Position numbers and translations under genes: made by a program
Source: MGIIb-P sp963934015
GTDB taxonomy: Archaea > Thermoplasmatota > Poseidoniia > Poseidoniales > Thalassarchaeaceae
DNA length: 59,598 nt
Direction: 5' to 3'
NCBI GenBank assembly: GCA_963934015.1
Contig: CAWVWT010000010.1
Span: 1 to 59,598, forward strand
Notes under the pieces: model-generated
What the model was told of the DNA's origin: nothing
The model's input: the letters and a program-made list of their open reading frames with translations, nothing else
Database searches by the model: none
In this document: positions 8,228 through 16,285 of the stretch, in pieces
Layout: every line of letters begins with the position of its first letter
Position numbering within the stretch: position 1 is the stretch's first letter

Positions 8228-11200
8228 ATGTTTAATCTACCCCCCGGAAATACTGTTGATTCTGAAGCTGATCTGAGTGTAGGGCAAAATCAAATGCCCT
8301 TCGAAACGGGTGTAATATCCCATTACAAACCTCGTGCTAAAACCGCCTGTGCACATCGATTGGTTCACGGTGGACTTGTTGTTGGTTGGCTGGCAGAATC
8401 AGAAGCAAAGCAAACATTCGTAACTGGCGATGCTGCCAAATATCGTTTGTTGGAATTGTCAGATGCGAACGATCTAAGTTCACGTGGTGCAACTTGGACT
8501 ACAACTCAGTTCACAGAGGTGGCTCGACGAATCCCAGAGGCGTTTTCAGACCCATCTGATGTTGCATCATTACTCGCTCAGGGTGCAGCTGCACTACCTA
8601 TCGAAACAACTGATTTGGCTTTACTCATCGATCGATTGACCGAATCTGATGAAGTCATGGGTGGATTGGCATTTGAGGATGGAGTTGTCATACATTCGAG
8701 TGGTGAATTGCCATCGACACCTGAAGATCTCGCCACTTTAGGCCATGAACATCTCAATGGATTGTCATCGAAATTCACTCAGGATGAATCACTTTCAACC
8801 AATCTGAGGTTGGAAGGTGGACAGCTGATGCTAACTGAAGCAGGGCAAGCCGCTGTTGCCATCTGGTGTCGGCATGGTGCTGATGCACATGCAGCTCTCG
8901 CCAATGCAGCGAGCCTTGTCGGTTCGATAGATGAGGATACTAAGGTGGAAAATGAAGAACTCCCCGAAGGTTTCATCACCAAGGAAACAAAATCGGGTAT
9001 TGACCAATTGATTTCTCACCTTCGCTCCGCGTATGAAGATAGTCTCACAGGCTATATCCAATCTGTTTCAGAATCCGCAGAACCTATTTCAATCATGCTC
9101 GTAGGTGGTGTACCAACTGGATTTCGCGAATCTGAAGGCGTGACACTCGCCGATGCAGTTCACACAATGACCACATCTTCTCACCGACTGCATTCACATC
9201 GGCTCGAGCGAAGAGCGCGTCTCGGTCTCACTGGGTCCACGGTCGATGATTTCTCCCTTGCACATTTCACCGATGCAGTCTCAGCTTGCCGAACCCGTTC
9301 AGACGATCGCAAGCGATTGTTGAGTGGCCGGCTCGATGCTCTCTTTGGGTTTGATTTGGGCCTTGAGGCCATGGAATCAGGGCGATCCACATGGAAGATG
9401 CTCGAAAGTGGTGGACCTATGGCAAAATTGATGCCGGTATCCAGCACAAAGGTTCTGACACCTGCTGATGGAGAAATCAAAAAACGAATCGAACAACTTG
9501 AGCACACTCAAATCTCGCTAGAGAGAGAAAAAGGTCGTCTAGAGAGGGAAGTTTCTGATGCACGCGCATCAAGGGATGAATCTCGAGATTTGATGCATGA
9601 ACTTGAATCCTCATTGAGTGAAGCACGTGATGAGAGAAGTGGCCTTCATCGTGAAATCGATGATTTGTCAGCCAAAATCCGTGCTGCTGAGTCGGAAACC
9701 GACGAAGCAGCATCCCTATCCGATCGCTTGTCTAAGCGTGTTTCAGAATTGGAACACATGGTTGGAAAGCGCGCTGAAGAACTTGCGAGTGCACTGGGTG
9801 AATTCGATTCACGCGAAGCCCTCCTCACCGATTTACGAGAATTATCCAATGAAGAAGCGACCACAAAATCTGAACTCAGTGCTGCTGAAACACGCCTCGA
9901 TGTTGTTCGTAAATCTCTAGATCACGATGAGCGTCTGCAGCGTGTAATGACTGAACAGGTCAACGCCCAACGCGATCGTCATCGAACGGGGCAGGGTGAA
10001 CTTGACGAAGTTGAACGACGAATTGAGAGCCAACGTGCCGAACTTGTCGAACTTGAAGCGGAAGCACATGCACATCGGCGCCTCATGGAGGAAGAGCGAG
10101 GTCGCATTCTTGATTCTGAGCGCAAATCAACTATCATGCAATCGGAACTACGTGAAATGATGGAAGAACGCCGCCTCCTTCTCCGTGAACTCGGAGATCT
10201 CGATGCTCGTAAGGCACAATCAGAAACTGAACTGAGAATGCTACTCGAGCAGGCGGAAGATATCCAAGAAGCGCATGAGATGGCCCTGCTCGATTTACAA
10301 GAGGCAGATCGAATTCGTGCACGATTGGCTGAGGAACCTCTCGCCCAGGCACTACTTGGCGATGAACGCGGCCTCTCTAGCCTTGAACCAGTGCTTGATC
10401 GTATGGCGAATGCGCGTAGCCGAGGCTACAGCATTGTCTTGCTCGACCGTGCTGTTGAACGTGCACTAGCCATCATTCAACACAGTGTAGATGAGGTTGC
10501 AAAAACACCCCGGCATCTGTTATCTCTTGAGGTCATGGACCTTCTTGAAAGGCAAGCGCCTGAAACAGCGTCAACCGTACGTGGATTGACTCGGTGGTCA
10601 GTTCAATCTCGCCTTGAGCACCAACTTGCAGAAACGGTGCAGCATGTTGTTATCGACCTTGAAGGGTTGCTAGAAGAATACGAGCGTTCTGTAACAATGC
10701 TAGCACAAATGCAGGATGTGCTCCGTGGACTTGTCGACCTTGGTCTTCCTTCTGAAGATGTGAAACCGCTGGAACGATTCAGTCACATGCCAGAGGCCCT
10801 ACCATACATCTCTGTTGAGGCTCGCCGTCTGATTCAGCGTTCTCTTGATGAAATCTACCTAGATGCTGACCGAAGAACAGCAGGAGATGCGGTTGGTTTA
10901 GCTGAAACAGTGGAGGTACTCGAGTCTTTGTTGCGCCGGTTAGATGTTGCCGGCCTGACGGGGGAAGAGCCAACGGGTGCGCTATGGATTTTCCAGCGCA
11001 GTGGTAGCCTTCCTTTCGAAGTAGACGGTTTGGCTCGTCATGAACGGCCAGAAATCAACAATGAAGCAGTCCGACACATGAATCCAGTCGATGAGGTGGC
11101 TGAAATCACAACTCCGTCTCCATCTGTTGCCGCCCCCAGCGCTCCTGCTGCAGCACCGACACCGGAAGCGAGTGCGGCTCCAGCATCCAATTCAACTTGG

Positions 11201-11458
11201 CAGCCCATCGAAGCAGCTGCTGAAACCGATGGTGTGGATATTTCAACGCGAATCTCAGCAGGATTGACACCTGCTAATGTTGCAGGCAATACAGAAGAAG
11301 CAGGCTTAATGGCAAACATCGATGTTGCTCTTTCAGAGGTTGATTCTGCTGCTGAGATTCGTGAATCAACAGAAAACGGAGTCCCCCCTCCCGCAGATCC
11401 TATTCAAAGAGATGCATTAGATGACCTTGAGCGTGAATTATCAGACCTCGACATGTGA
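8228..11458 (+). CDS. Large coiled-coil protein with N-terminal Roadblock-like domain
   Basis: The product is 1076 residues from the ATG at 8228; a GTG at 8222 is also in frame. Residues ~125-235 repeat the Roadblock pattern ('VMGGLAFEDGVVIHSSGEL', a helix, 'LRLEGGQLMLTEAGQAAVAI', a final helix). Residues ~425-700 form an uninterrupted SMC-like coiled coil of Glu/Arg/Leu heptads. A helical region ~700-950 follows, then an Ala/Pro-rich linker around residues 955-990 and an acidic C terminus. There is no Walker A/B or signature motif, so it is not an SMC or Rad50 ATPase. With the free Roadblock protein before it and the small membrane protein after it, it looks like a scaffold or filament component. 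Its function is unknown. Confidence 0.78.
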   Translation: MFNLPPGNTVDSEADLSVGQNQMPFETGVISHYKPRAKTACAHRLVHGGLVVGWLAESEAKQTFVTGDAAKYRLLELSDANDLSSRGATWTTTQFTEVARRIPEAFSDPSDVASLLAQGAAALPIETTDLALLIDRLTESDEVMGGLAFEDGVVIHSSGELPSTPEDLATLGHEHLNGLSSKFTQDESLSTNLRLEGGQLMLTEAGQAAVAIWCRHGADAHAALANAASLVGSIDEDTKVENEELPEGFITKETKSGIDQLISHLRSAYEDSLTGYIQSVSESAEPISIMLVGGVPTGFRESEGVTLADAVHTMTTSSHRLHSHRLERRARLGLTGSTVDDFSLAHFTDAVSACRTRSDDRKRLLSGRLDALFGFDLGLEAMESGRSTWKMLESGGPMAKLMPVSSTKVLTPADGEIKKRIEQLEHTQISLEREKGRLEREVSDARASRDESRDLMHELESSLSEARDERSGLHREIDDLSAKIRAAESETDEAASLSDRLSKRVSELEHMVGKRAEELASALGEFDSREALLTDLRELSNEEATTKSELSAAETRLDVVRKSLDHDERLQRVMTEQVNAQRDRHRTGQGELDEVERRIESQRAELVELEAEAHAHRRLMEEERGRILDSERKSTIMQSELREMMEERRLLLRELGDLDARKAQSETELRMLLEQAEDIQEAHEMALLDLQEADRIRARLAEEPLAQALLGDERGLSSLEPVLDRMANARSRGYSIVLLDRAVERALAIIQHSVDEVAKTPRHLLSLEVMDLLERQAPETASTVRGLTRWSVQSRLEHQLAETVQHVVIDLEGLLEEYERSVTMLAQMQDVLRGLVDLGLPSEDVKPLERFSHMPEALPYISVEARRLIQRSLDEIYLDADRRTAGDAVGLAETVEVLESLLRRLDVAGLTGEEPTGALWIFQRSGSLPFEVDGLARHERPEINNEAVRHMNPVDEVAEITTPSPSVAAPSAPAAAPTPEASAAPASNSTWQPIEAAAETDGVDISTRISAGLTPANVAGNTEEAGLMANIDVALSEVDSAAEIRESTENGVPPPADPIQRDALDDLERELSDLDM

Positions 11459-11467
11459 GGTGGTAAA

Positions 11468-11728
11468 ATGGAAAAGGGTGAGGGGGCGATGACTCTCGTT
11501 GGACGTCAGGAAACTCATGGCCGACTATATCCTAGTTTTACAGAGAGGTTAGGGTTTCTAATTACGATTGTTTCCGCGGTTTTGATCGGTCAGTGGATGT
11601 GGGCTGAATCAGATTGGTCGAGCTCCATATTGTGGCCAGTAACTGTTTGTGGGTTGCCCCTTGGTGCAATCCTCTTTGGAGAAATGCTGGCGCGTGTGAT
11701 ACAAAGAATCCATATCAACAATGATTGA
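11468..11728 (+). CDS. Small two-helix membrane protein
   Basis: The protein has 86 residues with two hydrophobic segments (LGFLITIVSAVLIGQWMW near 30-47 and ILWPVTVCGLPLGAILFGEML near 55-75). It follows the coiled-coil protein after 9 nt, with a GGTGGT ribosome binding site, so it is the third gene of the Roadblock transcript. It could be the membrane anchor of that system, which is an inference from context only. It meets the next gene tail to tail with no gap. Confidence 0.65.
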   Translation: MEKGEGAMTLVGRQETHGRLYPSFTERLGFLITIVSAVLIGQWMWAESDWSSSILWPVTVCGLPLGAILFGEMLARVIQRIHINND

Positions 11729-12976
11729 TTAAGGGTTTGTATTGCCTCTATTTACAAGAGTAGATTCGATCAGCCCAGAGATTCGTTGCCATGGCACAAT
11801 GTAACGCAGCCCTGCTACAAATGTGAGGAATAGCATGGCCGAAATCACCTTTCCATAGGTAAGCCGTAGCTCAAGCGATTCTCTAACTTGACCACTCCAT
11901 TGACCTGAACCAGCCCACCCGACAACATCGATAATTAAATCATCAAACTTGAGCGCGAGCATGGTCACGAATCCAACCGCGAAGATGACAACCACAGTGT
12001 GCTGCATATGGGTATTGAGAATACTCTGGAATTGTCGCACATATTCAGGGTCCTTTTTACAGGATTCAGGCAATCGGAATGCATACTCAAGGAAGCGAAT
12101 AGTCGCTTGCGCTGTTTCTGAATAGACCATCAAGAGGATTGCAACCAGCAGTAATTCCCAAACCTCCCCCGAAATCAACCCACCCAGTGTATCCGCTTCA
12201 CCAATTTGAGTTGGGAGTGGGTTGAGGCCTGGAGCATGTGGATCGGAAGCGCTCGATAATTGACTAATCACACCTTCATAGGATAGCAGAGCATACAATC
12301 CAAGGAAAATGAGCATATACGCCATTGACCAATTGACCATACGTTTTGAAAGACCCCATATTCCCATCAAACCAAAGAGAACAGGTGCTAAGAAAAATAG
12401 CATGACAAGAACCTGGATGTAAACTGATAATGGCCAAACCAGATGGTTTGCATGATTCATCGAATCATCAGAGTGCCCGAATGGTAAATACAAATCGAAA
12501 TTGAGAATCATTCCAAATGTCCACGTGAGAAGGAACATTCCTGCTAGAAATAGAATCATCCCACCCAATAGTCCAAGGGTTATCTTTCGCCTAAGAGCTG
12601 GTGGTTGGAAATTGAGAGCCACCCAAGCACCTGCAATTGCCATAGTCAACAGAATTGGAACATAGAATCGCCCGTCTCCTTCGTTGCCTTGACCAGTGAT
12701 CCAATCAGGTAATGGTAATCCATCCAAACCATCACCATCTGCAAAACCGGCATCGATTTGGTCTAGTGATAGGGTGTGGTCCAAAGCGGGACACCATGAG
12801 CCACTGGCAACATAATCGGGATGACAGTGCCCAAAGACTTGGGTCATTGTCAGGAACAGCCAGATGAGGGATAAGCTAGCAACGAGTTGAAGGCAAACTA
12901 CACGCCACTCTTTCCGTAGAGCTCGTAGATGAAGGGTCACCAGACCTTCCTCTTGTTGTGCAACATCCTCTGCCAT
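11729..12976 (-). CDS. Multi-pass membrane protein, last gene of the Cdc48-DUF58 operon
   Basis: The protein has 415 residues with about 7-8 hydrophobic segments. These include one near the N terminus (VCLQLVASLSLIWLFLTM), a large extracytoplasmic loop around residues 55-110 with two Cys, and several helices at 112-300. A long, partly amphipathic stretch near 300-345 and a final hydrophobic segment follow. I do not recognise a family with confidence. Its place directly after a DUF58 protein recalls the DUF4129 or membrane partners in MoxR-type operons. The start is preceded by a strong GGAGGTGA site, and the gap to the DUF58 gene is 12 nt. Confidence 0.75.
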   Translation of the reverse strand: MAEDVAQQEEGLVTLHLRALRKEWRVVCLQLVASLSLIWLFLTMTQVFGHCHPDYVASGSWCPALDHTLSLDQIDAGFADGDGLDGLPLPDWITGQGNEGDGRFYVPILLTMAIAGAWVALNFQPPALRRKITLGLLGGMILFLAGMFLLTWTFGMILNFDLYLPFGHSDDSMNHANHLVWPLSVYIQVLVMLFFLAPVLFGLMGIWGLSKRMVNWSMAYMLIFLGLYALLSYEGVISQLSSASDPHAPGLNPLPTQIGEADTLGGLISGEVWELLLVAILLMVYSETAQATIRFLEYAFRLPESCKKDPEYVRQFQSILNTHMQHTVVVIFAVGFVTMLALKFDDLIIDVVGWAGSGQWSGQVRESLELRLTYGKVISAMLFLTFVAGLRYIVPWQRISGLIESTLVNRGNTNP

Positions 12977-12988
12977 CCATTCACCTCC

Positions 12989-14239
12989 TTACATCTTCAC
13001 CTGTAGCAGAGCTTGGCTCAATTCTACATCAGGCATCCAATCAATAACTCGAGCCCCATAACCTGCAACCGCGGACAAGCGATTCTGTCGTTCGAGTTTC
13101 ATCACTTCATATGACATACGTGGAATGCGACTGACCAGTCGTTCGTAATCGATACTCGATGGGCTCAGGATAACAACTTCGTGACCACGGCCCGCCAAAT
13201 CACGAATCGCATGAGATACAGTCCCATCACCTTCAAGACTTGAGATGACAAATACTGGGCTACCGCGACTGAACCGCGGTGCGAGGGAATTGGTCACCGC
13301 TTGGAGTGGCATGTCACCCTTTGGAGCGACGCCCGCAAGGCTGGATAAGACCTTGAAATACTGCTTATCGCCACCATCAGCTGGCAAGTATGACAAGGTG
13401 TCATCATACACAGCAAGGGCGATTGAATCCCGTCTCTTGAGGAAATAAGATGCTAAACTTGCAGCAGCAACCGTACCCATTTCAAGTGGATTTTTTAGTA
13501 CAGTTCCAATACGGCTGATATCTCTGGAATCAAGGAGAATAAATACATCTGTGACAGCATCGCGGCATTTTTCATTGACCATCATGATACCCGTTCGAGC
13601 AAACGCCTTCCAATTGATAATCTTGAATGGATCCCCTGGTACATATTCACGGAGTGAATAGAATTCGGAACCGGGGCCAGGTGTTCGAAGAGTCATTGCA
13701 CCCGTGTACATCTTAGGTGTTCGACTTCGAACCATCGCTTCCTCTATTTCCCTTACCTGTGGGAATACGATAAGTCCGGAACGGTGATCGATGTACATCT
13801 CTTGGCTGAATAGGTTGAACGTGTTTCGATACCGAACTGATACCGGGCCGAAGGAATAGTGGCCACGCAGTGGACACCGCAATACGTAGCGAATTCGTGT
13901 GGTCTCGCCAGGGCCAAGGTTGACTCGCATGTAGTTGAGCCCGCTGCGTAGTTTCATCTCATGGGGAACGTTGTCAAACACTTCCAATTGCTGTGTGCGG
14001 CGGAATGAACTGTTAGTGATGGCAAGTTCGACATACAAATCATCACCTTTGTACAGATTGTCTGCCGATAGCGTCCGTACAACTTCCAATTCTCCATGGC
14101 CGACAACCCACGAGTTGATGGCCAAGAAAGCGATGAACATGAGCCCGAGAATCATCAACTGGAAATTCGCAATCATCATTCCAATCAAGACGAGAGATAT
14201 TCCAGATGTTAAGAGCAGTGCTGCTTTTCGTGTCCACAT
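12989..14239 (-). CDS. DUF58 domain protein (MoxR-operon type, von Willebrand A-like)
   Basis: The protein has 416 residues. Two N-terminal transmembrane helices (residues 5-45) are followed by a beta-rich segment and the DUF58 core with its hallmark 'REYVPGDPFKIINWKAFART', near residue 190. After that comes a von Willebrand A-like region starting 'DVFILLDSRD', whose DxxD-type start would suit a metal-binding site. DUF58 proteins usually work with a MoxR AAA+ ATPase in protein-complex assembly or envelope functions. Here no MoxR gene is adjacent, and the only AAA+ gene of the operon is cdc48. A GGAGGTGAG site precedes the ATG. Confidence 0.88.
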   Translation of the reverse strand: MWTRKAALLLTSGISLVLIGMMIANFQLMILGLMFIAFLAINSWVVGHGELEVVRTLSADNLYKGDDLYVELAITNSSFRRTQQLEVFDNVPHEMKLRSGLNYMRVNLGPGETTRIRYVLRCPLRGHYSFGPVSVRYRNTFNLFSQEMYIDHRSGLIVFPQVREIEEAMVRSRTPKMYTGAMTLRTPGPGSEFYSLREYVPGDPFKIINWKAFARTGIMMVNEKCRDAVTDVFILLDSRDISRIGTVLKNPLEMGTVAAASLASYFLKRRDSIALAVYDDTLSYLPADGGDKQYFKVLSSLAGVAPKGDMPLQAVTNSLAPRFSRGSPVFVISSLEGDGTVSHAIRDLAGRGHEVVILSPSSIDYERLVSRIPRMSYEVMKLERQNRLSAVAGYGARVIDWMPDVELSQALLQVKM

Positions 14240-14255
14240 ATCTTCTCACCTCCGC

Positions 14256-15926
14256 TTACTTGCGCCCCCACATCTTGACTCGCTTGACAACAGCAACGAG
14301 CTGCTCTAGGCTGTAATTCCGATCTTCAAAGACGAACTTGATAAGCACAGGGTCAGCAATCATCTTCTGTAATTCCCGGGCGGGTAAAGCATCAAACTCA
14401 TCCCGTGTCAATGAATTGAGATTCCTCACCCTAGAAAGTAGGACTTGCTTGACTTTGTTTCCACGCCCATAGTAACCATACCGGCGAGCATCACCAAATC
14501 CGTAGTAAATGATACTGAACACATGTCGCCATGGCTCAGGATCGACCTTCTTGATAATTACAGCCTCAAAGGCAATGAAAAGGGCGAGGAAGAGGAATAA
14601 CATGGCCATCCAGTCATTGGTGAAGTACACCAGAATGTAGTAGATGAGATTGTATGTATCGCCCATGGCGTTTGTTTGCTGGTGTCGGCTTTCATCAAAG
14701 ATAACCTGCTTACCCGCTGCAGATGTCCCATTGAATTCATCAGCAGCGGTGTGCATCAACAACGATTCAGCAATGATATCGAGAACCCAACGACGATTAT
14801 CATTTTCAGGCATTACTTTACCATTCAATTCACCGTAGTTCCCATCATTGGTATCTTCCCAATCGTAGATTGCATTCATCAATACTGATCCATCACTGAC
14901 AAAAATTGCCCGGCCCATCGTTTCCCCTGGTTGTTCATCACAATCCCGCTTAGCACAGACCTTGACAGCCATAGTGAACGGACCAGCTTCATCACTTTCG
15001 ATACCTCCACCCTCAAATCCAACGTCCCCTTGACCGTCATCATTGGTATCGAGGTAAGAATCTTGACTGGAACGACCCCAGGCATATCGGTTATCTGAAT
15101 TGGATTCTGCTGCCTGCTTATCAAAAGCTGATGGCGTATTCAATAAAACGTTGTAGTTCGTACTGAAATTCCAAAATTGACCACCTGAAGAATCAGTTTC
15201 AATGTGGTGGGCGCACAGTCCGGCTTCAGCAACTGTTGGCGTATCGGCACTGTTGACTGGGCTATTTGGAAGTGAATCTAATCGATCGATGATGCCATCG
15301 TTGTCTGCATCAGAAAGGCAGGGGTGTGAACCAGATTTGTCAGTTCCAGTATAATCATATGGATTCGATGAATTCATCCAGATATAATTGTAATCTAGGC
15401 CGCGTGCCCATGCTTCCTCATCGTAGAGTTGATGGCCACTATATCCCAATTCAAATGTATCAGCCAATCCCGCTGAGTACCCGAAGTCATCCATTACCAG
15501 CAGTGTACCGCCAGCAGAAACATATTGCGCAATCGCTTCAATTTCCGTGGTTGTGTATCCTTCCGATTCACTGAATTGAACAACATCGACATCTCCAGTG
15601 AAACGAGGTAGCGATATGGTGTCTTGCTCGACACCTGTAACGATGAACACAGTATCCTCTGGGTTCTCTATTTCACCCAGAAGTACGGGGCTGGAAATCA
15701 TGCTTGTCGTATCAACACCCATTCCCTTGAGGTCTGCTCGGAATGCCGATAAATCATCCCAATCATCGTCATAAGCAGATAGGTGTGGGTCGCTTGGTAC
15801 CAAGTAAGAACCAACGATGCTGTACAGCAAAAGGGCCAATACCCCATAGAAAGCAACCATCAATCCAGTTCGACGCGTTTTGCGTGATTTCAGGATGGTA
15901 CCAACATCAACCGAACCGATTTTCAT
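14256..15926 (-). CDS. DUF4350-like membrane protein with large extracytoplasmic domain
   Basis: The ATG at 15926 starts the protein before a transmembrane helix (LMVAFYGVLALLLYSIVGSYLV, residues ~20-41) and gives 556 residues; upstream in-frame codons cross a palindrome and are unlikely. The exterior part has a GATase-like/DUF4350 fold: 'VFIVTGVEQDTISLPRF' is followed by 'YVSAGGTLLVMDDFGYSAG'. It also holds a Ca-binding type 3 repeat stretch ('DADNDGIIDRLDSLPNSP'). A second transmembrane helix (WMAMLFLFLALFIAFEAVII) precedes a cytoplasmic basic tail. DUF4350 proteins commonly sit with DUF58 and MoxR. A perfect 17-bp inverted repeat lies 14 bp upstream of the start. Confidence 0.8.
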   Translation of the reverse strand: MKIGSVDVGTILKSRKTRRTGLMVAFYGVLALLLYSIVGSYLVPSDPHLSAYDDDWDDLSAFRADLKGMGVDTTSMISSPVLLGEIENPEDTVFIVTGVEQDTISLPRFTGDVDVVQFSESEGYTTTEIEAIAQYVSAGGTLLVMDDFGYSAGLADTFELGYSGHQLYDEEAWARGLDYNYIWMNSSNPYDYTGTDKSGSHPCLSDADNDGIIDRLDSLPNSPVNSADTPTVAEAGLCAHHIETDSSGGQFWNFSTNYNVLLNTPSAFDKQAAESNSDNRYAWGRSSQDSYLDTNDDGQGDVGFEGGGIESDEAGPFTMAVKVCAKRDCDEQPGETMGRAIFVSDGSVLMNAIYDWEDTNDGNYGELNGKVMPENDNRRWVLDIIAESLLMHTAADEFNGTSAAGKQVIFDESRHQQTNAMGDTYNLIYYILVYFTNDWMAMLFLFLALFIAFEAVIIKKVDPEPWRHVFSIIYYGFGDARRYGYYGRGNKVKQVLLSRVRNLNSLTRDEFDALPARELQKMIADPVLIKFVFEDRNYSLEQLVAVVKRVKMWGRK

Positions 15927-15940
15927 TTCGACTGACTCCC

Positions 15941-15957
15941 CACATCCATAGGATGTG
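15941..15957 (-). promoter_or_regulatory. 17-bp inverted repeat CACATCC-ATA-GGATGTG before a membrane protein start
   Basis: Perfect 7-bp arms with a TAT centre on the minus strand lie 14 bp before the ATG of the DUF4350-like gene. A TATA-like TCTTAAGG on the minus strand near 15980-15987 is about 26 bp upstream. This suggests an internal promoter whose transcript would begin with this hairpin. It is a member of the CC-TAY-GG set. Confidence 0.5.
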
Positions 15958-16033
15958 CAGCCGCGAGACGTTGAACCTAGCCTTAAGACGGTTTGGGGGT
16001 GATGGGAGGTCTTGTATCGTCGTAAATTCAGTC

Positions 16034-16276
16034 TCAACGATTCAGATGAATCTCTTCATCGATAGATACAACTTCATCGGTTGGGATTACCAAATGTTCT
16101 CCAAAAGTGGACCATGGGAGCAGTTTGGGGTCTAATCCATCGTCTAGTTCTAGAAGTAATCCGAGTACAGTACCGCTAACATCATCGATGAATAAATCGA
16201 TAACTGTTCCCAGTAAATCCCCTCGACTATCAACGACCCGACGGCCAGATAATTCTGTTGAGAAGGCCGCAGGCAT
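16034..16276 (-). CDS. PRC-barrel domain protein
   Basis: The 80-residue protein is a single PRC-barrel: 'LSGRRVVDSRGDLLGTVIDLFIDDVSGTVLGLLLEL' has the typical strand pattern, followed by 'WSTFGEHLVIPTDEVVSI'. PRC-barrels occur as small adaptor or RNA-maturation proteins in archaea. The gene starts 9 nt after the cdc48 stop with a GAGGTGA site, so it is the second gene of that operon. Its specific role here is not known. It might adapt Cdc48 to membrane-protein clients encoded downstream, which is inference. Confidence 0.88.
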   Translation of the reverse strand: MPAAFSTELSGRRVVDSRGDLLGTVIDLFIDDVSGTVLGLLLELDDGLDPKLLPWSTFGEHLVIPTDEVVSIDEEIHLNR

Positions 16277-16285
16277 CTATTCACC

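Noticed and set aside
8228..11458. The coiled-coil protein as an SMC or Rad50 ATPase
   Set aside because: There is no Walker A, Walker B or ABC signature motif at either end.
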